From Actinomyces capricornis (GTDB taxonomy: Bacteria; Actinomycetota; Actinomycetes; Actinomycetales; Actinomycetaceae), in the NCBI RefSeq assembly GCF_019974135.1, contig NZ_AP025017.1, forward strand, positions 806,001 through 870,000: a stretch of 64,000 nucleotides of DNA, given 5' to 3'. Of this stretch, positions 27,101 to 34,153 are shown one piece after another. Under the pieces are notes generated by a model. It was not told the DNA's origin. It ran no database searches and saw only the letters and a program-made list of their open reading frames with translations. Every line of letters begins with the position of its first letter. The first letter of the stretch is position 1. The position numbers and the translations under genes were made by a program.

Positions 27101-29023
27101 CAGGGCTTCTTCCACTGGGAGCTGGACTTCGCCCCGGTCTTCGCCCGTGGGGGCTTTGACCTGCAGGTGGGCAACCCGCCGTGGGTACGGCCGCGCACGG
27201 ATGTGGAGGGCCTGCTGGCGGAGGGGGATCCGTGGTGGGTGCTGGCGGGCAAGCCCTCGGTGGCGCAGAAGGATGCGCGGCGCCAGCAGACCCTGGCGCG
27301 CCCGGGCATGGAGGAGCTGGTGATCAGCGGCACCTCGGAGGTGGTGGTGCTGGCGGAGATCCTCAGCGACCCAGCCCTGTATCCCCTGCTGAGCGGTCAG
27401 CCCGATCTCTACCGGGCCTTCATGTGCGCCGTGTGGGAGCATCAGGCACGGCATGGCGTCTCGGGGCTCATCCATATGGAGAGCCACTTCACGGATGCGA
27501 AGACCCCGGGCCTGCGGGCGGCGACCTACCGCAGGCTGCGTCGGCACTGGCAGTTCGTCAACGAGCTCCAACTCTTCGACATCGACCACCACAACCCTTA
27601 CGGAATACATGTTTATGGGACAGAGACGGCCCCATCGTTCTTGCACGCAACGTCTCTCTACCACCCGGATACGGTACTGCGGTCACTGGCCCACGATGGG
27701 TCCGGAGAGGAGCCTGGCTTCAAGGACCCACACACGGGCACGTGGGACTTGCGGCCGCATGCCTCCCGTATCCAGCAGGTGACGAGGGAGACGCTGCAGA
27801 CCTGGCAGTCGGTGACGCAGGCGGAGGACTGGCAGTCCACGCCGATGGTCTACACGGTGAACTCGGCGGCTGCCCGCACGCTGGCAACTTTGGCGGAGAG
27901 CCCGCGTCTCGCGGGCGTGGGCCTGCACTTCTCTCGCGGCTGGGATGAGTCGATCGACCGCCAGAAGGGACGGTTCGTCAAGGAGTGGGGTTCGGCCTCC
28001 TGGGAGGATGCCATTCTGCAGGGCCCGCATCTGCATGTCTCGACGCCACTGTACAAGCAGCCGAACGAGACGATGAAGCATAATCAGGACTGGACCTCGG
28101 TGGATGTGGAGGCGCTGCCGCCGAATGCCGAGCCGGTGACGGCCTATAAGCCTGCGGGCGATCGCGCCTCCTACGACCGCCTCTACACGCATTGGGGCGA
28201 GTCCTCGGCCCACGACCACTACCGCATCGCGTGGCGCCGAATGGCCGCCAATACCGGAGAACGCACACTCATTCCCGCCCTCATCGCACCGGGAGTAGCA
28301 CACACCCACACCGTCTATTCAGCAGGCTTGATCGATACGGCAAAATACCCCAGAGAACTAGCAGGAGTTTTCGGCTCCACTTCATCCATTCTCGGCGATT
28401 TTCTCATTCGTTCCATCGGCCGCAATGACATCCATGGAACAGACTTCGACAGACTGCCCTCGTTAAATCTACAGCACCCACTTGTCTCACGAGTGACCCT
28501 TCGGGCTTTGCGCCTTAATTGCCTGACGGCGGCGTATGCGGACTTGTGGGAGTCGTGCTGGGAGGATGGTTTCGCAGGGGATGCTCCGATTCTTCCTCGG
28601 TATGATGAGCGTCCAGTGGGGCCGTTGTGGTCTCCTGGGGTGCCGTTGCGCCGGGCGGAGGATCGTCGGAATGCTCAGGTGGAGATCGATGTGATGGTGG
28701 CGGTGATGCTGGGTGTCCCGGTGGAGGATCTGTGCACGATCTACCGCACCCAGTTCGCGGTGCTCTACGATTATGATCATGGTCGGGGCCAGGGCGCGTA
28801 TGTGTATGATGCGAATGGCCGCCAGGTTCCGACTCCTGTTCGTAAGGCGTGGGAGAAGCGCGAGCGCCCCGCCTCGGATGCGGACATGCCCCTGGATGAG
28901 CGCACCCACACCCACCCGGGCTCGGGCGTGTCCTACGTCTACTCCCTCCCCTTCCGCACCCGCGACCGCGAATCCGACTTCCGCACCGTCCATTCCACCC
29001 TCACCACGGCAACACAAGTTTAA
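24152..29023 (+). CDS. Large NPPW-type DNA methyltransferase (DrmMI/Eco57I-like)
   Basis: 1623 aa. The first ~600 residues hold no motif I recognise and include a Gly/Ala linker near 400-425. The methylase core has motif I PALGSGAF near 622, the acidic motif GVDLNATAVELAEVSLWL near 675, and the catalytic NPPW near 1007, separated by a long insertion. This fits N6-adenine methylases of the Eco57I/PglX/DrmMI group. The C-terminal ~500 residues, probably target recognition, change base composition: about 27540-28510 is markedly more AT-rich with different codon use, suggesting recombination. It is co-translated with the SNF2 helicase. Confidence 0.75.
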   Translation: MAVSDALVVGEDWISEHYFTSQATKGSFMARVLERRQEWAAAEAEGVATSRSRFRAQHSRLESLLAELPAPEGAPGQDPGALGAAGLGPTAPAVLAGGAPDGAGEPAAEELDGLLREVLGYSTGEFGLWECGPVTLVRPVGAEGPAPAALVRARPAATVEDLLVKDAPSLAAPWVPVDLADPASGPLEGAEPVVSVSRALSVLMTDEHGPAFALVLAGRWALVVERERWPEGRWLAVDVQLVAERSELTRGGEVERALACLEACSLLPTAQGETWWSTTLEDSAAHTVGVSKDLREGVRLSVEILANEVVRRRVARGLEPLEQGQAQPLALQCLRYLYRIIFLLYAEASPELGVLPVGAQEYDAGYGLDRLRELVLRELHEESSRSGTHVYESLELLFALVDRGRNADAGNAGSAGGAGGPGGAAGPWPGDGEAEPFSGLVFQPMRADLFRPASTALIDEVGLGNEAMLRVLRHLLLTRGESGAGRGFISYVELGINQLGAVYEGLMSYTGSFATERLWEVAPGGDASKGSWVVPREVAEGLSDADMVTRVDEVTGERRSVIHEPGTFVFRLSGRDRQRSASYYTPEVLTRFTVQQALAELLDQDGRVTTAREVLGLSVCEPALGSGAFAIEAVRQLAEQYLSRRERELGRRVDPEERPRELAKVKAFIALHRVYGVDLNATAVELAEVSLWLDTMVEGLSAPWFGLRLRRGNSLVGAKRALYDVAALRKRAWLSTAPVPEPLSRVGSALDAAGPDAVRRVGSAVEVSHRIHHFLLPAAGWGSAVEVPKQVRDLVDAAHLKALKAWRRSVTKAPTAAQARRLTALAARVEVLWEVTLRRLRIAEAEASRRIVLWGSEGEDRAPASRVSRERIEGFLADESSAYRRLRLVMDAWCALWFWPLNRPEVAPPDLEKWIGALEGLLGTGGKASPLVPAGAASLADAGSWDELEVAERTEIQFSGALRVSEVRRAHPWLGVVEEIAAQQGFFHWELDFAPVFARGGFDLQVGNPPWVRPRTDVEGLLAEGDPWWVLAGKPSVAQKDARRQQTLARPGMEELVISGTSEVVVLAEILSDPALYPLLSGQPDLYRAFMCAVWEHQARHGVSGLIHMESHFTDAKTPGLRAATYRRLRRHWQFVNELQLFDIDHHNPYGIHVYGTETAPSFLHATSLYHPDTVLRSLAHDGSGEEPGFKDPHTGTWDLRPHASRIQQVTRETLQTWQSVTQAEDWQSTPMVYTVNSAAARTLATLAESPRLAGVGLHFSRGWDESIDRQKGRFVKEWGSASWEDAILQGPHLHVSTPLYKQPNETMKHNQDWTSVDVEALPPNAEPVTAYKPAGDRASYDRLYTHWGESSAHDHYRIAWRRMAANTGERTLIPALIAPGVAHTHTVYSAGLIDTAKYPRELAGVFGSTSSILGDFLIRSIGRNDIHGTDFDRLPSLNLQHPLVSRVTLRALRLNCLTAAYADLWESCWEDGFAGDAPILPRYDERPVGPLWSPGVPLRRAEDRRNAQVEIDVMVAVMLGVPVEDLCTIYRTQFAVLYDYDHGRGQGAYVYDANGRQVPTPVRKAWEKRERPASDADMPLDERTHTHPGSGVSYVYSLPFRTRDRESDFRTVHSTLTTATQV

Positions 29024-29079
29024 TAGAATACGAAACAAGTAGCAGGACACCACCAACTCCCCGAACAAGAACGAAACGC

Positions 29080-30933
29080 ATGCATCTCAGACGTATAGAA
29101 GTTGAAGGATATCGCGCCTCCGCAAACACTCCGATCGTTTGCGAACTAAGTGGACGCTTCTCTTTGCTCCTCGGCCCCAATGGTTCAGGAAAGACAACGA
29201 TCAATGAGGCGATTGCCTTGGCACATCCGCATCGCTTCCCTCGGCTCGCCCCTATAGACGCGGCCGCCCTGGGGCCGACTCCGCGAAGCGTCCATATCGA
29301 GTACGCGTTCGAAGTTGATTCATCCCAGGAAGGCTCATTTGGCCAGTATCGGAGACGGCGAAGGCTTGCAGCACCACAATGGCAGCGGCCACTTGAACGA
29401 TCACTAGGCCAGGTTCGCGCAGGGCGGGTAGATGCAACGGACGACGGTTACGACGGCATTCGGCTCGTGCACCTTCCAGCACTGCGAAACCCAGTAGATG
29501 ATCTTTCGAGGCGCGACACTCGCATTCTTCTTGAATTGCTTCGCGCCGACGAACGTAGACACCCCGAGACCGGCGGGCTTCGATCCCTACGAGCCCAAGC
29601 CGAGGGAATGCTCAGCTCGCTGACCAGCCACTCCCTTGTGAGAAATGTTGAAGATCGTATCGCCGAAAACCTCAGAATCATCAGCGGCGGAGTCCAGGAG
29701 CATCACGCATTCATAGGCACACAGATCGTTGATGACACCTACCTCGCCCGAGTATTCGAAATGCTCGTCACGTTAGTCCCAGACCGAGCAGCAGCCCGCC
29801 GCTTGCAGGTGTCGAGCCTCGGCTATGTGAACTTGCTTCACATAGCCGTCACTCTCGCAGGAATCCCGGACACAGGAACCGCCACGCCACCCGCATATTC
29901 GCCCAGCAACATAGGCAAAGGCAGCGAAAGCGCAAGGTCCACTCACGCACCCACGCCAGACTCTCTCGCTGAAGCCGCAAGAGAGCGACTGGCCCAGACA
30001 GAAGCGGCCGCCGAAGCCGACGCCGATTCGTTCTATCCAGAGCTCTTTCATGCAACCATTTTGATCGAAGAGCCAGAAGCACACCTCCACCCACAACTTC
30101 AATATGGCCTCATTCGCTATCTGCGCAACCTTGTCGACGAGCGCCCCGATATTCAGATAATTGTGACGACACACTCCGCCGATCTCGCTGCCGCTTGTGA
30201 TCCCGAGGAGCTTGTCGTCATACGAAAGAATGCTGAAAATCGCACAATATCGCGCCGACTTTCCGACCTTCCATTGAAGGAAGACCTGAAGGTTCACCTA
30301 TTCCAGCAAACTCGACTACACCTAGATGCAACGCGATCAGCCGCGCTGTTTGCTGACCGCCTTCTTGTCGTTGAGGGTGTCACGGAGGCCAGTATCCTTA
30401 GGTTGCTAGGGCGCGCTTGGGCCAATGGCGACGCCAGAAGAATCGGCTTCATCGACTCCCTCGCGATTCTTCCTGTCGGCCACAAGATTGGCCAATGGCC
30501 GATCCGCCTGCTTGCGACGCCGCACCACGAACTAGTCACCCGTGTCGCCGCTATAGCGGACACGGATCGACGCGATACACCGCTTCCCGACCCACAGCCG
30601 CCTGCCTGGCACGCAGAACTCAACTCCGAGTCGGCACGCTTCTATTGGTCCCGGCCAACGCTGGAACCCTCACTGGTCGACAGAAACGAGGAACTCATCA
30701 AGAAAGCCTTCGAAAAATGCGGACTCAACCCACCAGATCCAGTTGATCTCAACACAGTCGACCAGTTCTTCATAAACCACTCCAAGGACAAAGGCAGGTT
30801 CGCCCTCGAACTGGCGCGACTGATCGATCAAGATCTGAACGCCGTCGTGGTACCGAGTCACATCAGTGAAATGTTCACTTGGCTCTACGACGGCACCGAG
30901 CCCAGCACGGCTCCACAGGATAACCTCGTCTGA
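29080..30933 (+). CDS. OLD-family ATP-dependent nuclease, GajA-like
   Basis: 617 aa. Walker A (GPNGSGKTT) is at residues ~32-40. The ABC-type signature and Walker B region lies around 325-335 (ILIEEPEAHLHPQ). A C-terminal TOPRIM domain follows, with the glutamate in LLVVEGVTEASIL (~431), acidic ADTD (~493) and a late lysine in KGRFALELA. It is immediately followed by a UvrD-like helicase with a 7-bp gap, the arrangement of class 2 OLD proteins and of Gabija (GajA nicks phage DNA when nucleotides are depleted, family knowledge). The gene is clearly less GC-rich than its neighbours, a sign of transfer. Confidence 0.8.
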   Translation: MHLRRIEVEGYRASANTPIVCELSGRFSLLLGPNGSGKTTINEAIALAHPHRFPRLAPIDAAALGPTPRSVHIEYAFEVDSSQEGSFGQYRRRRRLAAPQWQRPLERSLGQVRAGRVDATDDGYDGIRLVHLPALRNPVDDLSRRDTRILLELLRADERRHPETGGLRSLRAQAEGMLSSLTSHSLVRNVEDRIAENLRIISGGVQEHHAFIGTQIVDDTYLARVFEMLVTLVPDRAAARRLQVSSLGYVNLLHIAVTLAGIPDTGTATPPAYSPSNIGKGSESARSTHAPTPDSLAEAARERLAQTEAAAEADADSFYPELFHATILIEEPEAHLHPQLQYGLIRYLRNLVDERPDIQIIVTTHSADLAAACDPEELVVIRKNAENRTISRRLSDLPLKEDLKVHLFQQTRLHLDATRSAALFADRLLVVEGVTEASILRLLGRAWANGDARRIGFIDSLAILPVGHKIGQWPIRLLATPHHELVTRVAAIADTDRRDTPLPDPQPPAWHAELNSESARFYWSRPTLEPSLVDRNEELIKKAFEKCGLNPPDPVDLNTVDQFFINHSKDKGRFALELARLIDQDLNAVVVPSHISEMFTWLYDGTEPSTAPQDNLV

Positions 30934-30940
30934 GCCATCG

Positions 30941-32467
30941 ATGATCAAACTGACCGACGCCCAGGTACTTGCCGCCGCCGCGACTGATCGGCTCGTCAAC
31001 GTCATTTCATCGCCTGGCAGCGGCAAGACGACGATCGCCACAGAGCGCTACGGCTACCTTCGATATCAAGCAGGTGACCTTCGTGGCGTAGCGGGCTTAA
31101 CTTTCAACAGAGCGGCCGCCGACGAATTGCGACACCGAGTCAAACTCAAATGGGGCGACAACTGCATCAAAGCCCCTCATTGCGTCATTACTTTCGACCA
31201 CCTCCATGTTGACCTCCTTAGTCATCTTGTTCGTGAGGGAAAGATAACCTGGCCAAACAGCATCGACACTCTAGACGTGCGCGACAACTACAATGGATTC
31301 AGAGGATTTCGGTACCTAGAGGCCGGGGGCTACAGGCGAGTAGCCCAACTAGATCACAATCGTATTGTCGTCTCAACAGGCCAGAAAGTTACGAAGCCTC
31401 GCACAGGGATTGGGCGCGTTAAGGATCACCGAGAAGTTCTAAGGGCAGGGATCGTCAGTCACGAAGACGTTCGCAGCATCCTGTGGTCCGCAGTAAGACA
31501 GGAGGATCTTCGACAACTCGCATCGAACTGGCTTTCTGAGAGGTATCGGGCTTTAGTCATCGACGAGGTATACGACGGAGATAGTCTCGATCTTTGTGTC
31601 GCCCACTTAGCTGCCGAGGCCGGGCTATCTGTGACCCTCGTTGGCGACCCCTGGCAGGCGTTGTACAAGTGGAGAGGCGCTGAGCCGGAGGTAGTAAAGC
31701 GCCTACTGACCAGCACGTCCGACCCATTTATCGAATACAAACAATCAGAGTCATTCAGGTTCCTCGGTGACCAAATGCCTAAACTAGCGAGCAACCTACG
31801 TGCCGGTGCCAGTGTAATTCTACCTCACACCACTAGCAACGAGATAGACGTCGCACTCGCTCGAACCTGGGGTCAATTGTGGTCGGTTGGCAACAACGTT
31901 CTACCGCTTGCCTTCCGAACAGTGAATAACGCAACAGATGCGGCATTGAATCTTCTCTTGGACGTTATCACACGCGCTCGCCTCGGTACAGCGTCATACG
32001 GACGCGAAACCGCAATCGCAAGACTGGGGCTTGAGCGCGAACAGTTTCTGGCAGTGCAGGACGAGATGTTCAATCCACTTATCGAGAGTCTGAGTCTCAG
32101 TGGAGACGAAGCTCAGGTTCTTGAAGATCTACGTGAAACTTTCAAGAGGCTCGGAGCACGCAAGCCACGCCGTCTCGAGGAGAAGAAGGAACGCATCGCT
32201 CATCACGAACTTGCTCGACTGGCGGCAAGACTCAGGCAGCCTAAGGTCATTCCTGGACTCACTGTCTTTCAGGCGAAGGGGAGAGAATGGGAACGTGTCG
32301 GAGTCGCACTCTCCGGCACACAACTTGCAGCACTCGAATCAGGACTTCACGAACTCGAAGAAGAGAATTGCATTACCTACGTTGCCATCACCCGCGCCAA
32401 ACAATTCTGCGGCCTTCTAACCAGCGCGACGAGCCTCGAAACCGATCATTTCCGACTTGAAGTATAG
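30941..32467 (+). CDS. UvrD-like SF1 helicase, GajB-like
   Basis: 508 aa from the ATG at 30941, seven bases past the previous stop; the longer frame only overlaps that gene. Walker A (SSPGSGKTT) lies near residue 23. DEVYDGD near 207 is a variant of the usual DEAQD box. Further motifs are VGDPWQALYKWRGA, VFQAKGREWERV near 443 and YVAITRAK near 481. Length and pairing match GajB of Gabija. Like its partner it has lower GC than the surroundings. Confidence 0.8.
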   Translation: MIKLTDAQVLAAAATDRLVNVISSPGSGKTTIATERYGYLRYQAGDLRGVAGLTFNRAAADELRHRVKLKWGDNCIKAPHCVITFDHLHVDLLSHLVREGKITWPNSIDTLDVRDNYNGFRGFRYLEAGGYRRVAQLDHNRIVVSTGQKVTKPRTGIGRVKDHREVLRAGIVSHEDVRSILWSAVRQEDLRQLASNWLSERYRALVIDEVYDGDSLDLCVAHLAAEAGLSVTLVGDPWQALYKWRGAEPEVVKRLLTSTSDPFIEYKQSESFRFLGDQMPKLASNLRAGASVILPHTTSNEIDVALARTWGQLWSVGNNVLPLAFRTVNNATDAALNLLLDVITRARLGTASYGRETAIARLGLEREQFLAVQDEMFNPLIESLSLSGDEAQVLEDLRETFKRLGARKPRRLEEKKERIAHHELARLAARLRQPKVIPGLTVFQAKGREWERVGVALSGTQLAALESGLHELEEENCITYVAITRAKQFCGLLTSATSLETDHFRLEV

Positions 32468-32617
32468 GTTTTTCGCGTTATTCATCATATCGTCGACTTT
32501 CACTTAATCTGACACCTAATTTCGGAGACGAAGGGAGAGCGGCATTGAAGGACGCCGCTCAGGAATTAACCCAGCACGCCCCCTTCCGCCCCACCGAAAC
32601 CCGGATGCCAAACCTGT

Positions 32618-32892
32618 TCAGACATGCCGAGAACTGCTCGGAAGTGCATTTAGACCTCGGTCGGAGTGAAAGATCTCCTCACCCTTGGCGGTAGGACCGT
32701 TGCGCACAGCCATATCGATGCACTGGCGGACAAGGTCGGTGCGCATATGGTCGCCCATCGCGTATCCCACGACTTTCTTTGTGACGCAGTCAAGAACAAT
32801 GGCCAGATAGACGAACCCTGCCCAGTTATGGATATAGTTGATATCCTCATCCATGTAGCTCCCGGCGTCTTAGCGGTGAAGTCCCTGCGCAT
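32618..32892 (-). pseudogene. IS3-family transposase (OrfB) fragment
   Basis: Minus-strand reading gives DFTAKTPGATWM and, one base over, DINYIHNWAGFVYLAIVLDC then TKKVVGYAMGDHMRTDLV and FHSDRG. This is the middle of an IS3-type DDE integrase core with a frameshift and without either end. It is related to the element at 49-51.8 kb. It marks an old insertion at the edge of the Gabija-like cassette. Confidence 0.8.
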
Positions 32893-32894
32893 TC

Positions 32895-33143
32895 AGTCAG
32901 CTCGTCGCAGACGTCACCCCTCTTGCTATCGGCATGGCCGATAGCATCGCCGATGGAGACGCCATCAACTACGCCGCACAATTCTACGCCTCTGTCGCTA
33001 ACGGGCAATCTGTTCGGTCGGCTCATCTCGCGGGTCAGGCCGCATTAGAACTCGCCGGACTGGACGGTCCCGAACTCCCGACCCTCGCCGCAGCTCCTGG
33101 CGTCGATCCCGCTACCACAATCCTGGTCTGGCCCGCCGACTGA
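32895..33143 (+). pseudogene. C-terminal remnant of a CHAT-domain protein
   Basis: From the IS3 junction an open frame reads QLVADVTPLAIGMADSI, then GDAINYAAQFYASVANGQSV, then ELPTLAAAPGVDPATTILV and a stop. The order PLAIGM-D-I, AINYAAQFY, GQSV..AH and LPTL.A.GVDP is that of the end of bacterial CHAT (caspase-like) domains, as found in effector-associated and defence proteins. The catalytic His/Cys part is missing, cut off at the IS fragment. An ATG at 32934 could start a 69-aa peptide, but expression is doubtful. Confidence 0.6.
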
Positions 33144-33186
33144 CCGCTGAAGCGATCCTGGGCGCGGGGCACACGCCGACGATCGC

Positions 33187-33642
33187 TCAAAGCACGTGTA
33201 AATGTATGTTGTTGCGCTGGTAAGTCATGCCAAGCACGTCAGTAATTGCCTGCCACGACCGGCCGACGTCGCGTTCGGGCATGACCGCCTCATTGAGGGC
33301 GCGCTCAGCCGCGCGGGCACGTGTTTGCGCAACCCTGATCGTCGCGAGGAGGGGATCATCGACCGTGGACACGGGATCCGGGTCGTCTCCGTTACGGGCG
33401 CTCTCGACCTCGTCGAGCATCTCCTCGGCAATCCTCACAACCCGCCTCCTCCCCCAGGATCCTTCGCATACTGGCATCACATGAAACTCGCCGTCGTCGT
33501 TGACACCAATCTCGCGCTGGCCGCCGGACCGCGGGAGTCCCATGATGATGGGATCCCCGCGTTCGGCGACCCCTGCACTTACCACTGAGGCTTCCTCGGC
33601 GCGCCTCCGCCACCTCTCCTCCGCGCTGACTGGGAATGACAT
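33187..33642 (-). CDS. Hypothetical protein with truncated helix-turn-helix end
   Basis: 151 aa. Residues ~100-145 read AQTRARAAERALNEAV and VGRSWQAITDVLGMTYQ, the pattern of actinobacterial HTH proteins in which SWQAIADVLG is followed by the recognition helix. Here the recognition helix degenerates (RNNIHLHVL), so the gene is probably shortened by a mutation or deletion near 33190. The N-terminal half is unrecognised. Confidence 0.4.
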   Translation of the reverse strand: MSFPVSAEERWRRRAEEASVVSAGVAERGDPIIMGLPRSGGQREIGVNDDGEFHVMPVCEGSWGRRRVVRIAEEMLDEVESARNGDDPDPVSTVDDPLLATIRVAQTRARAAERALNEAVMPERDVGRSWQAITDVLGMTYQRNNIHLHVL

Positions 33643-33671
33643 CCGCCCAGTGTTTCGTATACGCTATTGGC

Positions 33672-33941
33672 GTGGGTAAGCGTCTTCTGCACGGCAAGAC
33701 TGTCAGTGACGAGCAGATTCAGGCCTGGGCCGACGAGGCCGAGGCCGGTTACGACCTGTCGCAGCTGCCCAGGCCGCGCCGCGGCCGCCCTCCGGTGGGC
33801 GAGGGACCCGGCGTGGTCGTGCCGGTCCGGCTCGACGAGGCCACCCTCGCGGCGCTCACCGCGAAGGCCGAGGCTGAGGGCCTGACCACGCGCTCAGACG
33901 CGGTCCGAGCCGCCGTACAACAGTGGGTACACAGTGCCTGA
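33672..33941 (+). CDS. Ribbon-helix-helix antitoxin-like protein
   Basis: 89 aa from a GTG at 33672; a TATACG box eight bases upstream suggests a leaderless start. The C-terminal ~45 residues (VVPVRLDEATLAALTAKAEA, then TTRSDAVRAAVQQW) form a CopG/Arc-type ribbon-helix-helix. The N-terminal part (GKTVSDEQIQAWADEAEAGY) is common in actinobacterial antitoxins. It overlaps the start of a toxin-like reading frame that is frameshifted. Confidence 0.75.
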   Translation: MGKRLLHGKTVSDEQIQAWADEAEAGYDLSQLPRPRRGRPPVGEGPGVVVPVRLDEATLAALTAKAEAEGLTTRSDAVRAAVQQWVHSA

Positions 33942-34108
33942 ACTGCACTCCTCCGCTCGCAAGCACTACCACCGCGACAAAACTCGACAACGACGCCCTT
34001 CACTACGCGGCCTCCCACGTACTGAATTCCCGTCCCCTCGACGACGAGGACGACCCACATCAGCGCTCTCGGTACGGGCGAGACTCTCCTGTCACACCCC
34101 TACGTTAG
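33934..34108 (+). pseudogene. Frameshifted toxin gene next to the RHH antitoxin
   Basis: A GTG within the antitoxin end opens VPELHSSARKHYHRDK. After about 16 codons the meaningful sequence continues one frame over as LDNDALHYAASHVLNSRPLD followed by DEDDP. The joined sequence resembles small actinobacterial toxins that partner this antitoxin type. The remainder is short, so the toxin is almost certainly inactive while the antitoxin stays intact. Confidence 0.6.
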
Positions 34109-34153
34109 CCTCGTCCTGACAGCAGCTACCCCGGCAACACCCACCACCAGAAC

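Noticed and set aside
24923..27664. 913-aa open frame on the minus strand
   Set aside because: Very Arg/His/Gln-rich composition typical of an antisense frame in GC-rich DNA; the + strand methylase motifs cover the same bases.
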